From: Burkholderiales bacterium
GTDB lineage: Bacteria; Pseudomonadota; Gammaproteobacteria; Burkholderiales; SG8-39
Assembly (NCBI GenBank): GCA_016649475.1
Contig: JAENXP010000014.1
Coordinates: 1-13,323 of the forward strand
Direction of reading: 5' to 3'
DNA length: 13,323 bases
Shown piece by piece: positions 1 through 8,047 of the stretch (position 1 is the stretch's first letter; each line of letters begins with the position of its first letter). The notes under the pieces were generated by a model. It ran no database searches. It saw only the letters and a list, made by a program, of their open reading frames with translations, and was not told where the DNA came from. Made by a program: the position numbers and the translations under genes.

Positions 1-1
1 C

Positions 2-616
2 GCTGCCGTTCGCCGCTACGCCGAGCAGGCCGCAGGTTCTGAAACGAGCGACATCGCTCGCGCGGTGAAACTGTTCTATGCGGTGCGCGACGGCATCCGC
101 TACGACCCGTTCTCGATGCGTCTCGAACCCGGCATCTACGTCGCAAGCAATGTGCTCGCGGCGAAATCGGCGTATTGCATCCCCAAGGCCATCCTGCTTG
201 CCGCCGCCGCGCGCGCGCTGGGCATCCCCTGCGCCATCGGCCTGTCCGATGTGGTGAATCATCTGACCACGCAGAAGCTCAAGGCGCTGATGGGCGGTAC
301 GACCTATTTCATGCATCACGGATACGCGGTGCTGTACCTGGAGGGACAGTGGGTGAAAGCGGCGCCTGCGTTCAATATCGAACTTTGCACCCGTTTCGGT
401 GTGCTGCCGACAGAGTTCGACGGGCGCTCGAACGCGATTTTCCAGCCTTATGACGCGCAGCAGCGGCGCCACATGGAATACGTCAAGGACCACGGCATCT
501 GGTCGGATTTTCCTTTTGAACGGGTAGAGGCGGATTTCCGCGCTTTCTACCCGGTCAGCGCATTTGGCGCCGGCGAACCGGGGGAAAGATTCGAAGACGG
601 CGTGCGCGTGCTCTAG
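2..616 (+). CDS. Transglutaminase-like domain protein (5' end outside window)
   Basis: The frame is open to the left edge of the window, so the start codon lies outside it; the GTG at 65 is an internal valine and not a start. About 204 residues are visible. The core looks like a transglutaminase/cysteine-protease-like fold: a RDGIRYDP segment, then a YCIPKA segment with the presumed nucleophilic cysteine (codon 176-178), then an RALGIPCAIG helix, and a histidine segment HHGYAVLYLEGQWVKAAPAFN's first part (His codons 314-319). The usual third residue, an Asp just after the W-V segment, is replaced here by Ala/Pro (KAAPAFN), so the third catalytic residue is uncertain. Family members cleave or cross-link amide bonds; the substrate cannot be inferred here. 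It ends 18 nt before aceK and may be co-transcribed with it. The family call is fairly secure, the function unknown. Confidence 0.8.
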   Translation, partial: AAVRRYAEQAAGSETSDIARAVKLFYAVRDGIRYDPFSMRLEPGIYVASNVLAAKSAYCIPKAILLAAAARALGIPCAIGLSDVVNHLTTQKLKALMGGTTYFMHHGYAVLYLEGQWVKAAPAFNIELCTRFGVLPTEFDGRSNAIFQPYDAQQRRHMEYVKDHGIWSDFPFERVEADFRAFYPVSAFGAGEPGERFEDGVRVL

Positions 617-634
617 CGCCGGCCGCGGTTCAGA

Positions 635-2407
635 ATGCAGCAGCCGCTACCGCCGTTTCCTCCCTTGTCCGAGCAGAAAGACCTGACGCTCAGCGTAGCC
701 CAGGTGATGCTGCAGGGCTTCAACAAGCATTACCGGATTTTCCGCGAAGCCTGCCAGGCGGCCAAGCGTCATTTCGAGACAGGCAACTGGGCCGCAGTGC
801 AGAAGGCGTCGCGCGAACGCATCGATTTCTACGACAAGCGCGTGATGGAGGCGGTCGAGCACATCGAGCGCGGATTTCGCCCGGAATCGCGCGACGACGC
901 CGCCTGGCAGAAGATCAAACTGCACTACATCGGCTTGCTCACCTATCACAAGCAGCCGGAGTGCGCGGAAACCTTCTTCAACTCGGTGTGCTGCAAGATC
1001 CTGCATCGGACCTACTTCAACAACAACTTCATTTTCGTGCGCCCGGCAGTGTCGACCGAGCACATCGACGCAGATCCACCGTCGTACCGCTCGTACTACC
1101 CGGGAAAATACGGCTTTCGCCCGACCGCGGCGCGCATGCTGCACGACGTCGGCTTGCGCAATCCGTTCAGCGACCTTCGCCGCGACCTGTGTCACGTTCT
1201 GCGCATGTGGCGCAGGATGCTGCCGCGGCCGCTGCACCTGGAGGCGAATCATCAGATTCAGATTCTTTCGTCGCTGTTCTACCGCAACAAGGGCGCCTAC
1301 CTGGTCGGCAAGATGATCAACGGCAATCAGGACTATCCGTTTGTGGTTCCGGTGCTGCACGACCGCGAAGGCAAGCTGTACCTCGACACCGTGCTGCTCG
1401 AGCGCCGGCAGCTCGACATATTCTTCAGTACCAACCGCGCATATTTCATGGTGGACATGGAAGTGCCATCCGCGTATGTGCAGTTTCTGCACGGGCTGCT
1501 GCCCTACAAACCCCAGTGGGAAATCTACACGCTGATCGGCCTGCAAAAGCACGGCAAGAATCTTTTCTACCGCGATTTTCTCCACCACCTGCGCCATTCC
1601 AGCGACGACTTCATCGTTGCGCCCGGCATTCGCGGCCTGGTGATGTCGGTGTTTACGCTGCCTTCCTATCCTTACGTGTTCAAGGTGATCAAGGACGTGA
1701 TTGCGCCGCCGAAGGACGTCACGCGCAAGCTGGTAAAGGAAAAATACTGGCTGGTAAAGCACCACGACCGCGTCGGGCGCATGGCCGACACGCTCGAATA
1801 CTCCGACGTCGCTTTTCCGCGGGAGCGTTTTTCGGCGGAACTGCTGGACGAGTTGCGCACGCTGGCTCCCTCGCTGATCGAAGAGGAGGGCGATACCATC
1901 GTGATCAAGCACATGTATATCGAGCGGCGCATGGTGCCGCTCAACATTTTCCTCGACAAGGCGGACGAGCAGCAGCGCGACAGCGCAATCGACGAATATG
2001 GCGTGGCGATCAAGCAGTTGGCCGCGGCCAACATCTTTGCCGGCGACCTGCTGTTCAAGAATTTCGGCGTGACGCGCTATGGCCGCGTGGTGTTCTACGA
2101 TTACGACGAAATCGACTACCTGGTCAACTGCAATTTCCGCAAACTGCCGCAGCCGCAAACCGAGGAACAGGAACTCGCCGCCGAGCCCTGGTATTCGGTG
2201 GCGCCCAACGATATCTTTCCCGAGGAATTTGCCACCTTCCTGCTGACCGACGAACGGGTGCGAGCGTGTTTCATGCGCCATCACGCCGATTTGCTCGACC
2301 CCGCAACGTGGCAGGAGATGCAGCAGCGCATCGCCGCGGAGCAGATGCAGGATGTGTTTCCTTACGCGGAATCGCTGAGATTCCGCAACCTTTTCGGCCG
2401 GGGCTGA
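635..2407 (+). CDS. aceK: Isocitrate dehydrogenase kinase/phosphatase AceK
   Basis: A 590-residue protein of full family length (E. coli AceK is 578). It phosphorylates isocitrate dehydrogenase to turn it off and dephosphorylates it to turn it on, setting flow between the TCA cycle and the glyoxylate bypass in the cytoplasm. The N-terminal regulatory half is followed by the kinase-like half, with the nucleotide segment APGIRGLVMSVFTLPSYP and FKVIKD (Lys350). The DRVGRMADTLEYS segment carries Asp385, the catalytic segment AGDLLFKNFG carries Asp471 and Asn476, and the metal-binding segment FYDYDEI carries Asp489. Each is offset by 14 from the known E. coli residues K336, D371, D457, N462 and D475, so all key residues are present. 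The ATG at 635 has no clear Shine-Dalgarno sequence and may depend on translation of the preceding gene. The isocitrate lyase and malate synthase genes that usually sit with aceK in enterobacteria are not adjacent here. Confidence 0.98.
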   Translation: MQQPLPPFPPLSEQKDLTLSVAQVMLQGFNKHYRIFREACQAAKRHFETGNWAAVQKASRERIDFYDKRVMEAVEHIERGFRPESRDDAAWQKIKLHYIGLLTYHKQPECAETFFNSVCCKILHRTYFNNNFIFVRPAVSTEHIDADPPSYRSYYPGKYGFRPTAARMLHDVGLRNPFSDLRRDLCHVLRMWRRMLPRPLHLEANHQIQILSSLFYRNKGAYLVGKMINGNQDYPFVVPVLHDREGKLYLDTVLLERRQLDIFFSTNRAYFMVDMEVPSAYVQFLHGLLPYKPQWEIYTLIGLQKHGKNLFYRDFLHHLRHSSDDFIVAPGIRGLVMSVFTLPSYPYVFKVIKDVIAPPKDVTRKLVKEKYWLVKHHDRVGRMADTLEYSDVAFPRERFSAELLDELRTLAPSLIEEEGDTIVIKHMYIERRMVPLNIFLDKADEQQRDSAIDEYGVAIKQLAAANIFAGDLLFKNFGVTRYGRVVFYDYDEIDYLVNCNFRKLPQPQTEEQELAAEPWYSVAPNDIFPEEFATFLLTDERVRACFMRHHADLLDPATWQEMQQRIAAEQMQDVFPYAESLRFRNLFGRG

Positions 2408-2417
2408 TCGCAAGCGG

Positions 2418-2439
2418 TTGTGGGAGCCCGCTCCCACAA
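2418..2439. repeat. Short perfect palindrome between convergent genes
   Basis: Two 10-bp arms (ttgtgggagc and gctcccacaa) are separated by 2 bp, in the 45-bp gap between the stop codons of aceK (+) and the EF-G-like gene (-). Neither strand has a run of T after the stem, so it is a poor classical terminator. The GTGGGAGC...GCTCCCAC core resembles the dispersed REP-like palindromes of many proteobacteria. It may act as a bidirectional transcript-end hairpin. Only one copy is present in this window, so calling it a repeat family is inference. Confidence 0.6.
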
Positions 2440-2452
2440 AATCACTGACGGC

Positions 2453-4498
2453 CTAATCTTCTTCGCGTGCCCCCTTGTACTGTGACACCAGTTGCTGCTG
2501 CATCTGGCCAGGCACTTGCGCGTAGTGGCTGAATTCGATCGAGTACGAGCCTTGCCCGCCCGTGATCGAGCGCAGCCGGTTCTGGAAGTCCACCAGCTCT
2601 GCCATCGGCACCTGGCCGCTGGTGCTGATGATGTCTGCAGAGCGTTGCTGCGTGCCGGTGATTTGACCGCGCTTGGAGGCGATTTCGGCGGTCATGTCGC
2701 CGACGTAGGCCTCGGGCGCGTCGATGTCGATGTTGACGATCGGCTCGAGCATGATCGGCGCCGCCTTGGAGAACGCGTCGATCACGGCCTTGCGTCCCGC
2801 TGAAACGAAGGCAATCTCCTTGGAGTCGACGGCGTGGCTCTTGCCGTCATACACGATGACGCGCAGGTCCTCCACCGGGTAGCCGGCGATCACGCCGGAG
2901 TCCAGCGCCATGCGCACGCCCTTCTCCACAGCCGGAATGAACACAGTCGGTATTACGCCGCCCTTTACCTGGTCGACAAACTGGTAGCCCTCGCCGCGCG
3001 GCAGCGGCTCGATTCTCAGGAATACCTCGCCGAACTGTCCGGCGCCGCCGGTCTGCTTTTTGTGGCGGCAATGGCCTTCGGCCTTGCGGCTGATGGTTTC
3101 GCGGTAGGCAATGCGCGGCGGCTTGGTGTCCAGCTCGAGCTTGTACTGCTGGGACAGTTTCTCCAGCTTGGTGCGCAGGTGCAGTTCACCGAGCGCGCGG
3201 ATTACCGTTTCGTTGGTTTCGGGATGGCGTTCCATGCGAAAGCACGGGTCTTCCATTTCGAGCTTGTGCAGAACTTCGAACAGCCGCTGCTCGTCGCCCT
3301 TTTTCTTGGTTTCGACGGCAAGGCCGTGCATCGGCGCGGGAAATTCCAGCGGACGCAGGTGGATGTGATCCTCGTCGTGGGAGTCGTGCAGGACCGCGTC
3401 GAATTCGATTTCATCGACCTTGGAGACCGCGCCGATGTCCCCGGGATACAAGGCATCGGTCTCCACGTATTCCTTGCCCTGCAGCAGGTACAGGTGCGCC
3501 ACCCTGAACGGCCGCGTGCCGTCGCCGATGAACAGTTGCGTGTCGCGCTTCACCGTGCCCTGGTGCACGCGGAATATGCCGAGCTTGCCTACGTACGGAT
3601 CGATGACGATCTTGAACACATGTGCAAGCACGTGCTTGGCTGGATCCGGTTCGGCGTGGAATTCCGTTGCATCCGCGCCTTCGCCCCGGAGAAACGGCGG
3701 CGGGTTGCCCTCGGTGGGATTGGGTGCGAGTCCTGCGAGTATGTCGAGCAATTCGGCGACGCCCGTATCGTTCTTGGCCGAGACGAAGCACACCGGTATC
3801 AGGTGTCCTTCACGCAACGCCTTCTCGAACGGCGCGTGCAGCTGTTCGGGGCTGATTTCGCCCTGTTCGAGGTAGATCGCCATCAGTTCCTCGTCCACCT
3901 CCACCACCTGATCGACCAGAGCCGAATGGGCCGACTTGACCGAGGAGAAGTCGGATTCGCCGTCCGGGGTGAAGAAACAGTCGACGATGTCCTTCCCCCC
4001 GTGCGCGGGGAGATTGATCGGCAGGCATTCCTTGCCGAATGTCTCCTGAATGTCGGCGAGCAGGACTGGCAGGTCGACGTTGTCCGCATCGATCTTGTTG
4101 ACCACGATCATGCGGCACAGGCCGCGCGCCTCGGCCCATTTCATCATGCGGCGCGTGGCAAGCTCGATCCCGGTCTGCGCGTTGATGACGATCGCCGCGG
4201 TGTCCACCGCCGCCAGCGCCCCTATCGCCTGGCCGGTGAAATCCGGGTAGCCCGGCGTGTCGATAAGGTGGATGTGGCTGTCGTGCCAGGCGAAATTCAC
4301 CAGCGCGGAATTGAGTGAGTGGCCGTAGGATTTTTCCAGGGGATCGTAGTCGCAGACGGTATTGCCGCGCTCCACGCTGCCCGCGGACTTGATCGCGCCG
4401 GCGCGCGCGAGCAACGCCTCCGCCAGGGTGGTTTTACCTGCTGCGCCGTGGCCGACTAGCGCTACGGTGCGGATGGCTTCGGTGGTGTAGGCTGGCAT
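2453..4498 (-). CDS. fusA2: Elongation factor G paralogue (EF-G2-like translational GTPase)
   Basis: A 681-residue ribosomal translocase-type GTPase. The G domain has the P-loop GHGAAGKTT (residues 16-24), DTPG (80-83), NKID (134-137) and a SAK segment near 249. It is followed by domains II to V, including the EGHCRHKKQTGGAGQFGEV segment of domain IV and a C-terminal YVGDMTAEIASKRGQ segment. The P-loop has Ala-Ala where ordinary EF-G has the GHVDAGKTT/GHIDAGKTT form. The switch I motif, RGITI in ordinary EF-G, is degenerate (DPLEKSYGHSL). Both traits mark the secondary EF-G2 class, in which GTPase timing may differ; its precise task (translocation backup, stress or recycling) is unsettled. 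The ATG at 4498 is preceded by GAGGAG with 6 nt spacing. It lies 107 nt downstream of the histidine phosphatase on the same strand. A TAAAAT-like -10 (4553-4558) in that gap suggests it may have its own promoter, but no good -35 is visible. Confidence 0.93.
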   Translation of the reverse strand: MPAYTTEAIRTVALVGHGAAGKTTLAEALLARAGAIKSAGSVERGNTVCDYDPLEKSYGHSLNSALVNFAWHDSHIHLIDTPGYPDFTGQAIGALAAVDTAAIVINAQTGIELATRRMMKWAEARGLCRMIVVNKIDADNVDLPVLLADIQETFGKECLPINLPAHGGKDIVDCFFTPDGESDFSSVKSAHSALVDQVVEVDEELMAIYLEQGEISPEQLHAPFEKALREGHLIPVCFVSAKNDTGVAELLDILAGLAPNPTEGNPPPFLRGEGADATEFHAEPDPAKHVLAHVFKIVIDPYVGKLGIFRVHQGTVKRDTQLFIGDGTRPFRVAHLYLLQGKEYVETDALYPGDIGAVSKVDEIEFDAVLHDSHDEDHIHLRPLEFPAPMHGLAVETKKKGDEQRLFEVLHKLEMEDPCFRMERHPETNETVIRALGELHLRTKLEKLSQQYKLELDTKPPRIAYRETISRKAEGHCRHKKQTGGAGQFGEVFLRIEPLPRGEGYQFVDQVKGGVIPTVFIPAVEKGVRMALDSGVIAGYPVEDLRVIVYDGKSHAVDSKEIAFVSAGRKAVIDAFSKAAPIMLEPIVNIDIDAPEAYVGDMTAEIASKRGQITGTQQRSADIISTSGQVPMAELVDFQNRLRSITGGQGSYSIEFSHYAQVPGQMQQQLVSQYKGAREED

Positions 4499-4605
4499 GG
4501 AGGTCTCCTCGTATTCGCGATATCGGCTGAATTGTGGTTTTTTTCAGTAATTATTTTAGCACCGCTCGTCGATGACCGCGATCGGCGCACTTGTATTCCG
4601 GGCGT

Positions 4606-5247
4606 TCATTCCGTGTCGTCCAGCGCGCTTTCGAGATGGGCGATATCCCCCCAGCTCTGCAGTTGCCAGGCACCCAGCCGATGGCGGAAGCGATTGACGC
4701 CGGCGTTGCGCAACGGGAAGTTGCGCGGCGCGTCCAGCGGCATCGCCGCGGCATGGCGGTAGAGCATCGCGAGCACGCCGCCGTGCGTGACCGTGGCCAG
4801 GGTCAGTCCGGCATGAAGCCGGGCGAGCTCGCTGAAACAGGCGACGCTGCGCTCGAATAGTTGGCGCGTGCTTTCGCCCTCCGGGATGGCGTAATCGGGG
4901 TCGTGCGAGCAAAAGCGCGCGTACTCCTGCGGATAGCGGCGCCGCACTTCGTCCGGAGTCAGTCCCTGAAATATTCCCATGCGCCGTTCGCGCAGGCGCG
5001 GTTCGACCACGATCTCGTGACCGGTGCGCATGGCGATGGCGCTTGCGGTCTGCAGCGCGCGGCCCAGATCGCTCGAGAGCAGCAGGTCGAAGCGTTCCCC
5101 GGCCAGGCGCATCCCCAGTGCCTGCGCCTGTGCCATTCCTTCCTCGTTGAGCACGCTGTTGAGGTGTCCCTGGAAACGGCCCTCGCTGTTCCATTCGGTT
5201 TCACCGTGGCGGATGGCGATCAGATGCGTGTCGGAGGAGGAGGGCAT
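4606..5247 (-). CDS. Histidine phosphatase family protein (phosphoglycerate mutase-like)
   Basis: A 213-residue cytoplasmic protein of the branch-1 histidine phosphatase (GpmB/CobC-like) family. The signature RHGETEWN places the phosphate-accepting His at residue 14. Arg63 in the SSDLGRALQT segment, Glu87 in LRERRMG and His155 in the THGG segment complete the expected active site. Such enzymes remove phosphate from small metabolites or proteins. The sequence does not separate a cofactor-dependent mutase from an alpha-ribazole phosphatase or a broad phosphatase, and no cobalamin genes are nearby. The ATG at 5247 lies 6 nt after the EamA stop, with a weak ribosome-binding site, so translational coupling is likely. 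No T-rich terminator follows it on the minus strand. Confidence 0.92.
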   Translation of the reverse strand: MPSSSDTHLIAIRHGETEWNSEGRFQGHLNSVLNEEGMAQAQALGMRLAGERFDLLLSSDLGRALQTASAIAMRTGHEIVVEPRLRERRMGIFQGLTPDEVRRRYPQEYARFCSHDPDYAIPEGESTRQLFERSVACFSELARLHAGLTLATVTHGGVLAMLYRHAAAMPLDAPRNFPLRNAGVNRFRHRLGAWQLQSWGDIAHLESALDDTE

Positions 5248-5253
5248 GGCGGC

Positions 5254-6150
5254 TTAATGCTTGGCGGTGCCCAGCGCGATCACCGCGCCGACCACGACCA
5301 GCGCACCCACGATCTGCCGCGGCTCGACGCTCTGGCCGAGTATGGGCCAGGCGAGAAACAGCACCGCGATCGGTTCGAAATTGAGAGCTGCCGAGTTATT
5401 CAGGGCATCCAGGCGCGGCAGCAGCACGAACAAGGCGGTGAAAGCCGTGCCGTAAAAAAGCATCAGCAGTCCGAGCCCCAGCCATCCGCCCGGATTCGAG
5501 GGCAGCGCCAGATTGCCCGCCACCACGCCTGCAGCCAGCATCAGCACGGCGACGGTGCTCATGGTAAGCAGGGTGCGCAGCCTGCCGTCCATGTCCTTGA
5601 GCCAGCGCGAAGTCAAAAACAGCGCGGTAGCGAACGACACCGCCGCGCTCAGCGCAAAACCGACACCGGCGCCGATCTCCGTCCAGCGCCCGGCGATGTC
5701 GCCATGCGCGCCGAAAACGTCGAGCGCGAGCGCCAGCCCGCACAGCGCGACCGGCATCGCGATCAGTGCGCGCCGCGCCGGACGTTCGCTGCCCGCTGCC
5801 CAGGATATGAGCGAGAACATCATCGGAAAGGTATTGAAGGCGAGCAGCGCGAGCGCTACCGGGATGCGGGCAACCGCCGAATAGATGCAGTAGCTTTGCA
5901 CCGCGATGAGCGCGCCGATCGCGACGGCGCGCCAGCGCGTCGCGGCCGGTAGCGCCAGCGGCACGCGGCTGGCGAAGACCAGTATCCCCACGAACAGCGC
6001 CGCGCCGATCGAGCGCGCCGCCACCGCCGTGGTGATATTGACGCCGTGATCGATGGCGTAACGGGCGGCGATATGGTTGCTGCCGAACGTGGTTGCAATG
6101 ACCAGCAGTATCGCAATGCTCAGCCAGCGCGGAAGCGGTTTGCCGTGCAA
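5254..6150 (-). CDS. EamA/DMT-superfamily exporter
   Basis: A 298-residue, strongly hydrophobic membrane protein with about ten predicted transmembrane segments arranged as two EamA halves (roughly residues 8-145 and 155-295). The second half contains the typical ending in which FEPIAVLFLAWPILGQ is followed by a GALVVVGAVIALG helix. The family exports amino acids, nucleosides or other small metabolites across the inner membrane; the substrate cannot be told from sequence. The best start is a TTG (6148-6150), since an in-frame TGA lies 9 nt upstream of it and a GGAG motif sits about 10 nt before it. It heads a tight pair with the histidine phosphatase (6 nt gap). Its 5' leader may include the large hairpin at 6240-6288. 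Confidence 0.93.
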   Translation of the reverse strand: MHGKPLPRWLSIAILLVIATTFGSNHIAARYAIDHGVNITTAVAARSIGAALFVGILVFASRVPLALPAATRWRAVAIGALIAVQSYCIYSAVARIPVALALLAFNTFPMMFSLISWAAGSERPARRALIAMPVALCGLALALDVFGAHGDIAGRWTEIGAGVGFALSAAVSFATALFLTSRWLKDMDGRLRTLLTMSTVAVLMLAAGVVAGNLALPSNPGGWLGLGLLMLFYGTAFTALFVLLPRLDALNNSAALNFEPIAVLFLAWPILGQSVEPRQIVGALVVVGAVIALGTAKH

Positions 6151-6239
6151 CGCTATTCAACTCCGGAAGAACAGGCGACATGCGGCGTCGCAACGACCGT
6201 CCCATGCCAGGAGCGAAGGTGTTGCGCGCTGCGCGCGCC

Positions 6240-6288
6240 AACCGCGCTTTCTGTACGGATAAAAACCATCCGTACAGAAAACGCGGTT
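6240..6288 (-). repeat. Large hairpin with 21-bp arms between fumarase and EamA gene
   Basis: The arms at 6240-6260 and 6268-6288 are inverted copies with a single difference, around a 7-bp loop. The odd pair (6247/6281) would be a C-A mismatch in a plus-strand RNA but a G-U wobble in a minus-strand RNA, so the minus-strand transcript folds without interruption. Both flanking genes are on that strand. No T-run follows, so it is not a classical intrinsic terminator. It could end or stabilise the fumarase mRNA, act in the EamA leader, or be a remnant of a mobile palindrome. No second copy is in the window. Confidence 0.75.
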
Positions 6289-6291
6289 ATG

Positions 6292-6344
6292 GTTACTGCA
6301 AACACAGCGCGAGGGTTTATACAAAATTGCGATTTTGCAGTAAC
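6292..6344. repeat. Second inverted repeat with competing inner hairpin
   Basis: Arms gttactgcaaa (6292-6302) and tttgcagtaac (6334-6344) are a perfect 11-bp inverted pair with a 31-bp loop. The right arm also overlaps a small stem, caaaat/attttg (6322-6327 and 6332-6337, loop tgcg), so the two folds exclude each other. A TATAAA-like -10 on the minus strand (plus-strand 6316-6321) lies in the loop. It could serve the EamA gene, though no good -35 is seen. Function unknown. Confidence 0.6.
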
Positions 6345-6379
6345 GGGAGCCACGATTGAGGTCGCCACGTATGCATGCG

Positions 6380-7906
6380 TCACGCGACGGTAACCGGAAT
6401 CTTGAATTCCCTGATTCTCTTTTCCCACTCGGCCGGGCCGGTCTGGTGCACCGAGGCGCCGCTTGAGTCCACGGCCACTGTGACCGGCATGTCCTTCACC
6501 TCGAATTCGTAGATTGCCTCCATGCCGAGATCGCCGAACGCAAGCACCTTCGATTTCTTGATCGCCTTGGCAACAAGATACGCGGCGCCGCCGACCGCCA
6601 TGAGGTAGGCGGCCTTGTGCTTCTTGATCGCTTCTATCGCGACCGGACCGCGTTCGGACTTGCCGATCATGCCGATCAGGCCGGTCTTCGCCAGCATCAT
6701 GTCCGTGAATTTGTCCATGCGCGTGGAGGTGGTCGGTCCTGCAGGTCCCACCACTTCGTCCCGCACCGGGTCCACCGGACCGACGTAATAGATCACGCGG
6801 TTGGTGAAATCCACCGGCAGCTTCTCGCCTTTGCCCAGCATTTCCTGGATGCGCTGATGCGCGGCATCGCGGCCGGTGAGCATTTTTCCCGACAGCAGCA
6901 CGGTGTCGCCGCGCTTCCACGTGGCTACCTCGGCGGCGGTGAGGGTGTCCAGGTTGACACGCTTGGCGGTGGAGGCCGGCGCCCAGGTCACCTTGGGCCA
7001 GTCATCGAGCGCGGGCGGATCGAGCGCGACCGCGCCGGAACCGTCGAGCACGAAATGCGCGTGACGGGTGGCGGCGCAGTTGGGGATCATTGCAATCGGC
7101 TTGTTCGCGGCGTGCGTGGGGTAGTCCATGATCTTGACGTCGAGCACCGTGGACAGGCCGCCCAGGCCCTGGGCGCCGATGCCGAGTGCGTTGATTCTGG
7201 TAAAAAGCTCGACACGCAATTCCTCCAGCTTGGTTTTCGGCCCGCGCGCGAGCAACTCGTGCATATCGAGCGGCTCCATCAGCACTTCCTTGGCCATCAT
7301 CATCGCCTTCTCCGCGGTGCCGCCTACGCCGATGCCGATCAGGCCGGGCGGGCACCAGCCCGCGCCCATCGTGGGTACGGTCTTCAGCACCCATTCAACC
7401 ACGGAGTCCGAGGGATTGAGCATGGCGAATTTCGATTTCGCCTCGGAGCCGCCGCCCTTGGCCGCGACGGTGACTTCGACGGTGTTGCCCGGGACTACCT
7501 CCATGTGCACTACCGCCGGCGTGTTGTCCTTGGTGTTCTTGCGCGTGAACAGCGGATCGGCCAGCACCGAGCCGCGCAGAGGATTGTCCGGGTTGGTATA
7601 GGCGCGGCGCACGCCCTCGTTCACCGCATCGTTGAGCGAGCCCTTGAACCCTTCCCAGCGTACGTCCATGCCGATCTTGAGGTACACGTTGACGATGCCG
7701 GTGTCCTGGCAGATAGGGCGGTGGCCTTCGGCGCACATGCTCGAGTTGGTCAGAATCTGCGCGATCGCATCCTTGGCTGCCGGCGCCTGCTCACGCTCGT
7801 AGGCGCGGGCGAGGTGGGCAAGATAGTCCTTGGGATGGTAGTAGCTGATGAACTGCAAGGCATCGGCAACGCTCTGGATCAGGTCTTCCTGTTTGATGGC
7901 GGTCAT
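6380..7906 (-). CDS. fumA: Fumarate hydratase, class I (4Fe-4S, fused alpha and beta parts)
   Basis: A 508-residue enzyme interconverting fumarate and L-malate in the TCA cycle. It is the single-chain class I form: an N-terminal alpha part (about 1-290) and a C-terminal beta part containing the LTGRDAAHQRI and VDFTNRVIYYVGP segments. The three iron-sulfur cysteines are in PICQDTG (Cys66), GAGWCPPG (Cys185) and IPNCAATRHAHF (Cys277). The 119-residue spacing between the first two equals that of E. coli FumA, and the second gap (92) is close to its 94. The ATG at 7904-7906 is preferred over one at 7931-7933: it gives the usual MTAIKQEDLIQS start and has GAGA a short distance upstream, while the earlier ATG has no ribosome-binding site. 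Class I enzymes are oxygen-sensitive, which makes the FNR-like box upstream notable. Transcribed away from acs. Confidence 0.97.
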   Translation of the reverse strand: MTAIKQEDLIQSVADALQFISYYHPKDYLAHLARAYEREQAPAAKDAIAQILTNSSMCAEGHRPICQDTGIVNVYLKIGMDVRWEGFKGSLNDAVNEGVRRAYTNPDNPLRGSVLADPLFTRKNTKDNTPAVVHMEVVPGNTVEVTVAAKGGGSEAKSKFAMLNPSDSVVEWVLKTVPTMGAGWCPPGLIGIGVGGTAEKAMMMAKEVLMEPLDMHELLARGPKTKLEELRVELFTRINALGIGAQGLGGLSTVLDVKIMDYPTHAANKPIAMIPNCAATRHAHFVLDGSGAVALDPPALDDWPKVTWAPASTAKRVNLDTLTAAEVATWKRGDTVLLSGKMLTGRDAAHQRIQEMLGKGEKLPVDFTNRVIYYVGPVDPVRDEVVGPAGPTTSTRMDKFTDMMLAKTGLIGMIGKSERGPVAIEAIKKHKAAYLMAVGGAAYLVAKAIKKSKVLAFGDLGMEAIYEFEVKDMPVTVAVDSSGASVHQTGPAEWEKRIREFKIPVTVA

Positions 7907-8033
7907 GTTCGTCTCGCTGGATTGAAATGGCATTGCGCGCCCGAAGGGGGGCGGTAGTCGCTGGATCGCCCGATCCAGTGTCGCGAAATGTTACCACCTT
8001 TGCCGCGTCCCAATCGGCGTGGGCAGCCGCCGT

Positions 8034-8047
8034 TTGCGCTAGATCAA
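8034..8047. promoter_or_regulatory. FNR/Anr-type binding site candidate
   Basis: TTGCGCTAGATCAA matches the FNR/Anr consensus TTGAT-N4-ATCAA, with one perfect half (ATCAA) and the other half 3 of 5. Its centre is about 60 bp upstream of a start point expected from the minus-strand TAACAT element (plus-strand 7988-7993), a class I activator spacing for fumarase. It is about 336 bp from the acs start. It could also bind a CRP/FNR-family relative such as Dnr. No regulator gene is in the window. Confidence 0.45.

Noticed and set aside
647..2437. 596-codon open frame antisense to aceK
   Set aside because: It mirrors aceK and has no recognisable domain; long antisense frames are common in high-GC genes.
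2834..4318. 494-codon open frame antisense to the EF-G-like gene
   Set aside because: Shadow of a clear EF-G paralogue, with no ribosome-binding site or domain.
7907..7933. Upstream ATG for fumarase at 7931-7933
   Set aside because: No ribosome-binding site, and the family N-terminus begins at the ATG at 7904-7906.
6617..7957. 446-codon open frame antisense to fumarase
   Set aside because: Shadow frame; the fumarase strand has all cluster cysteines.
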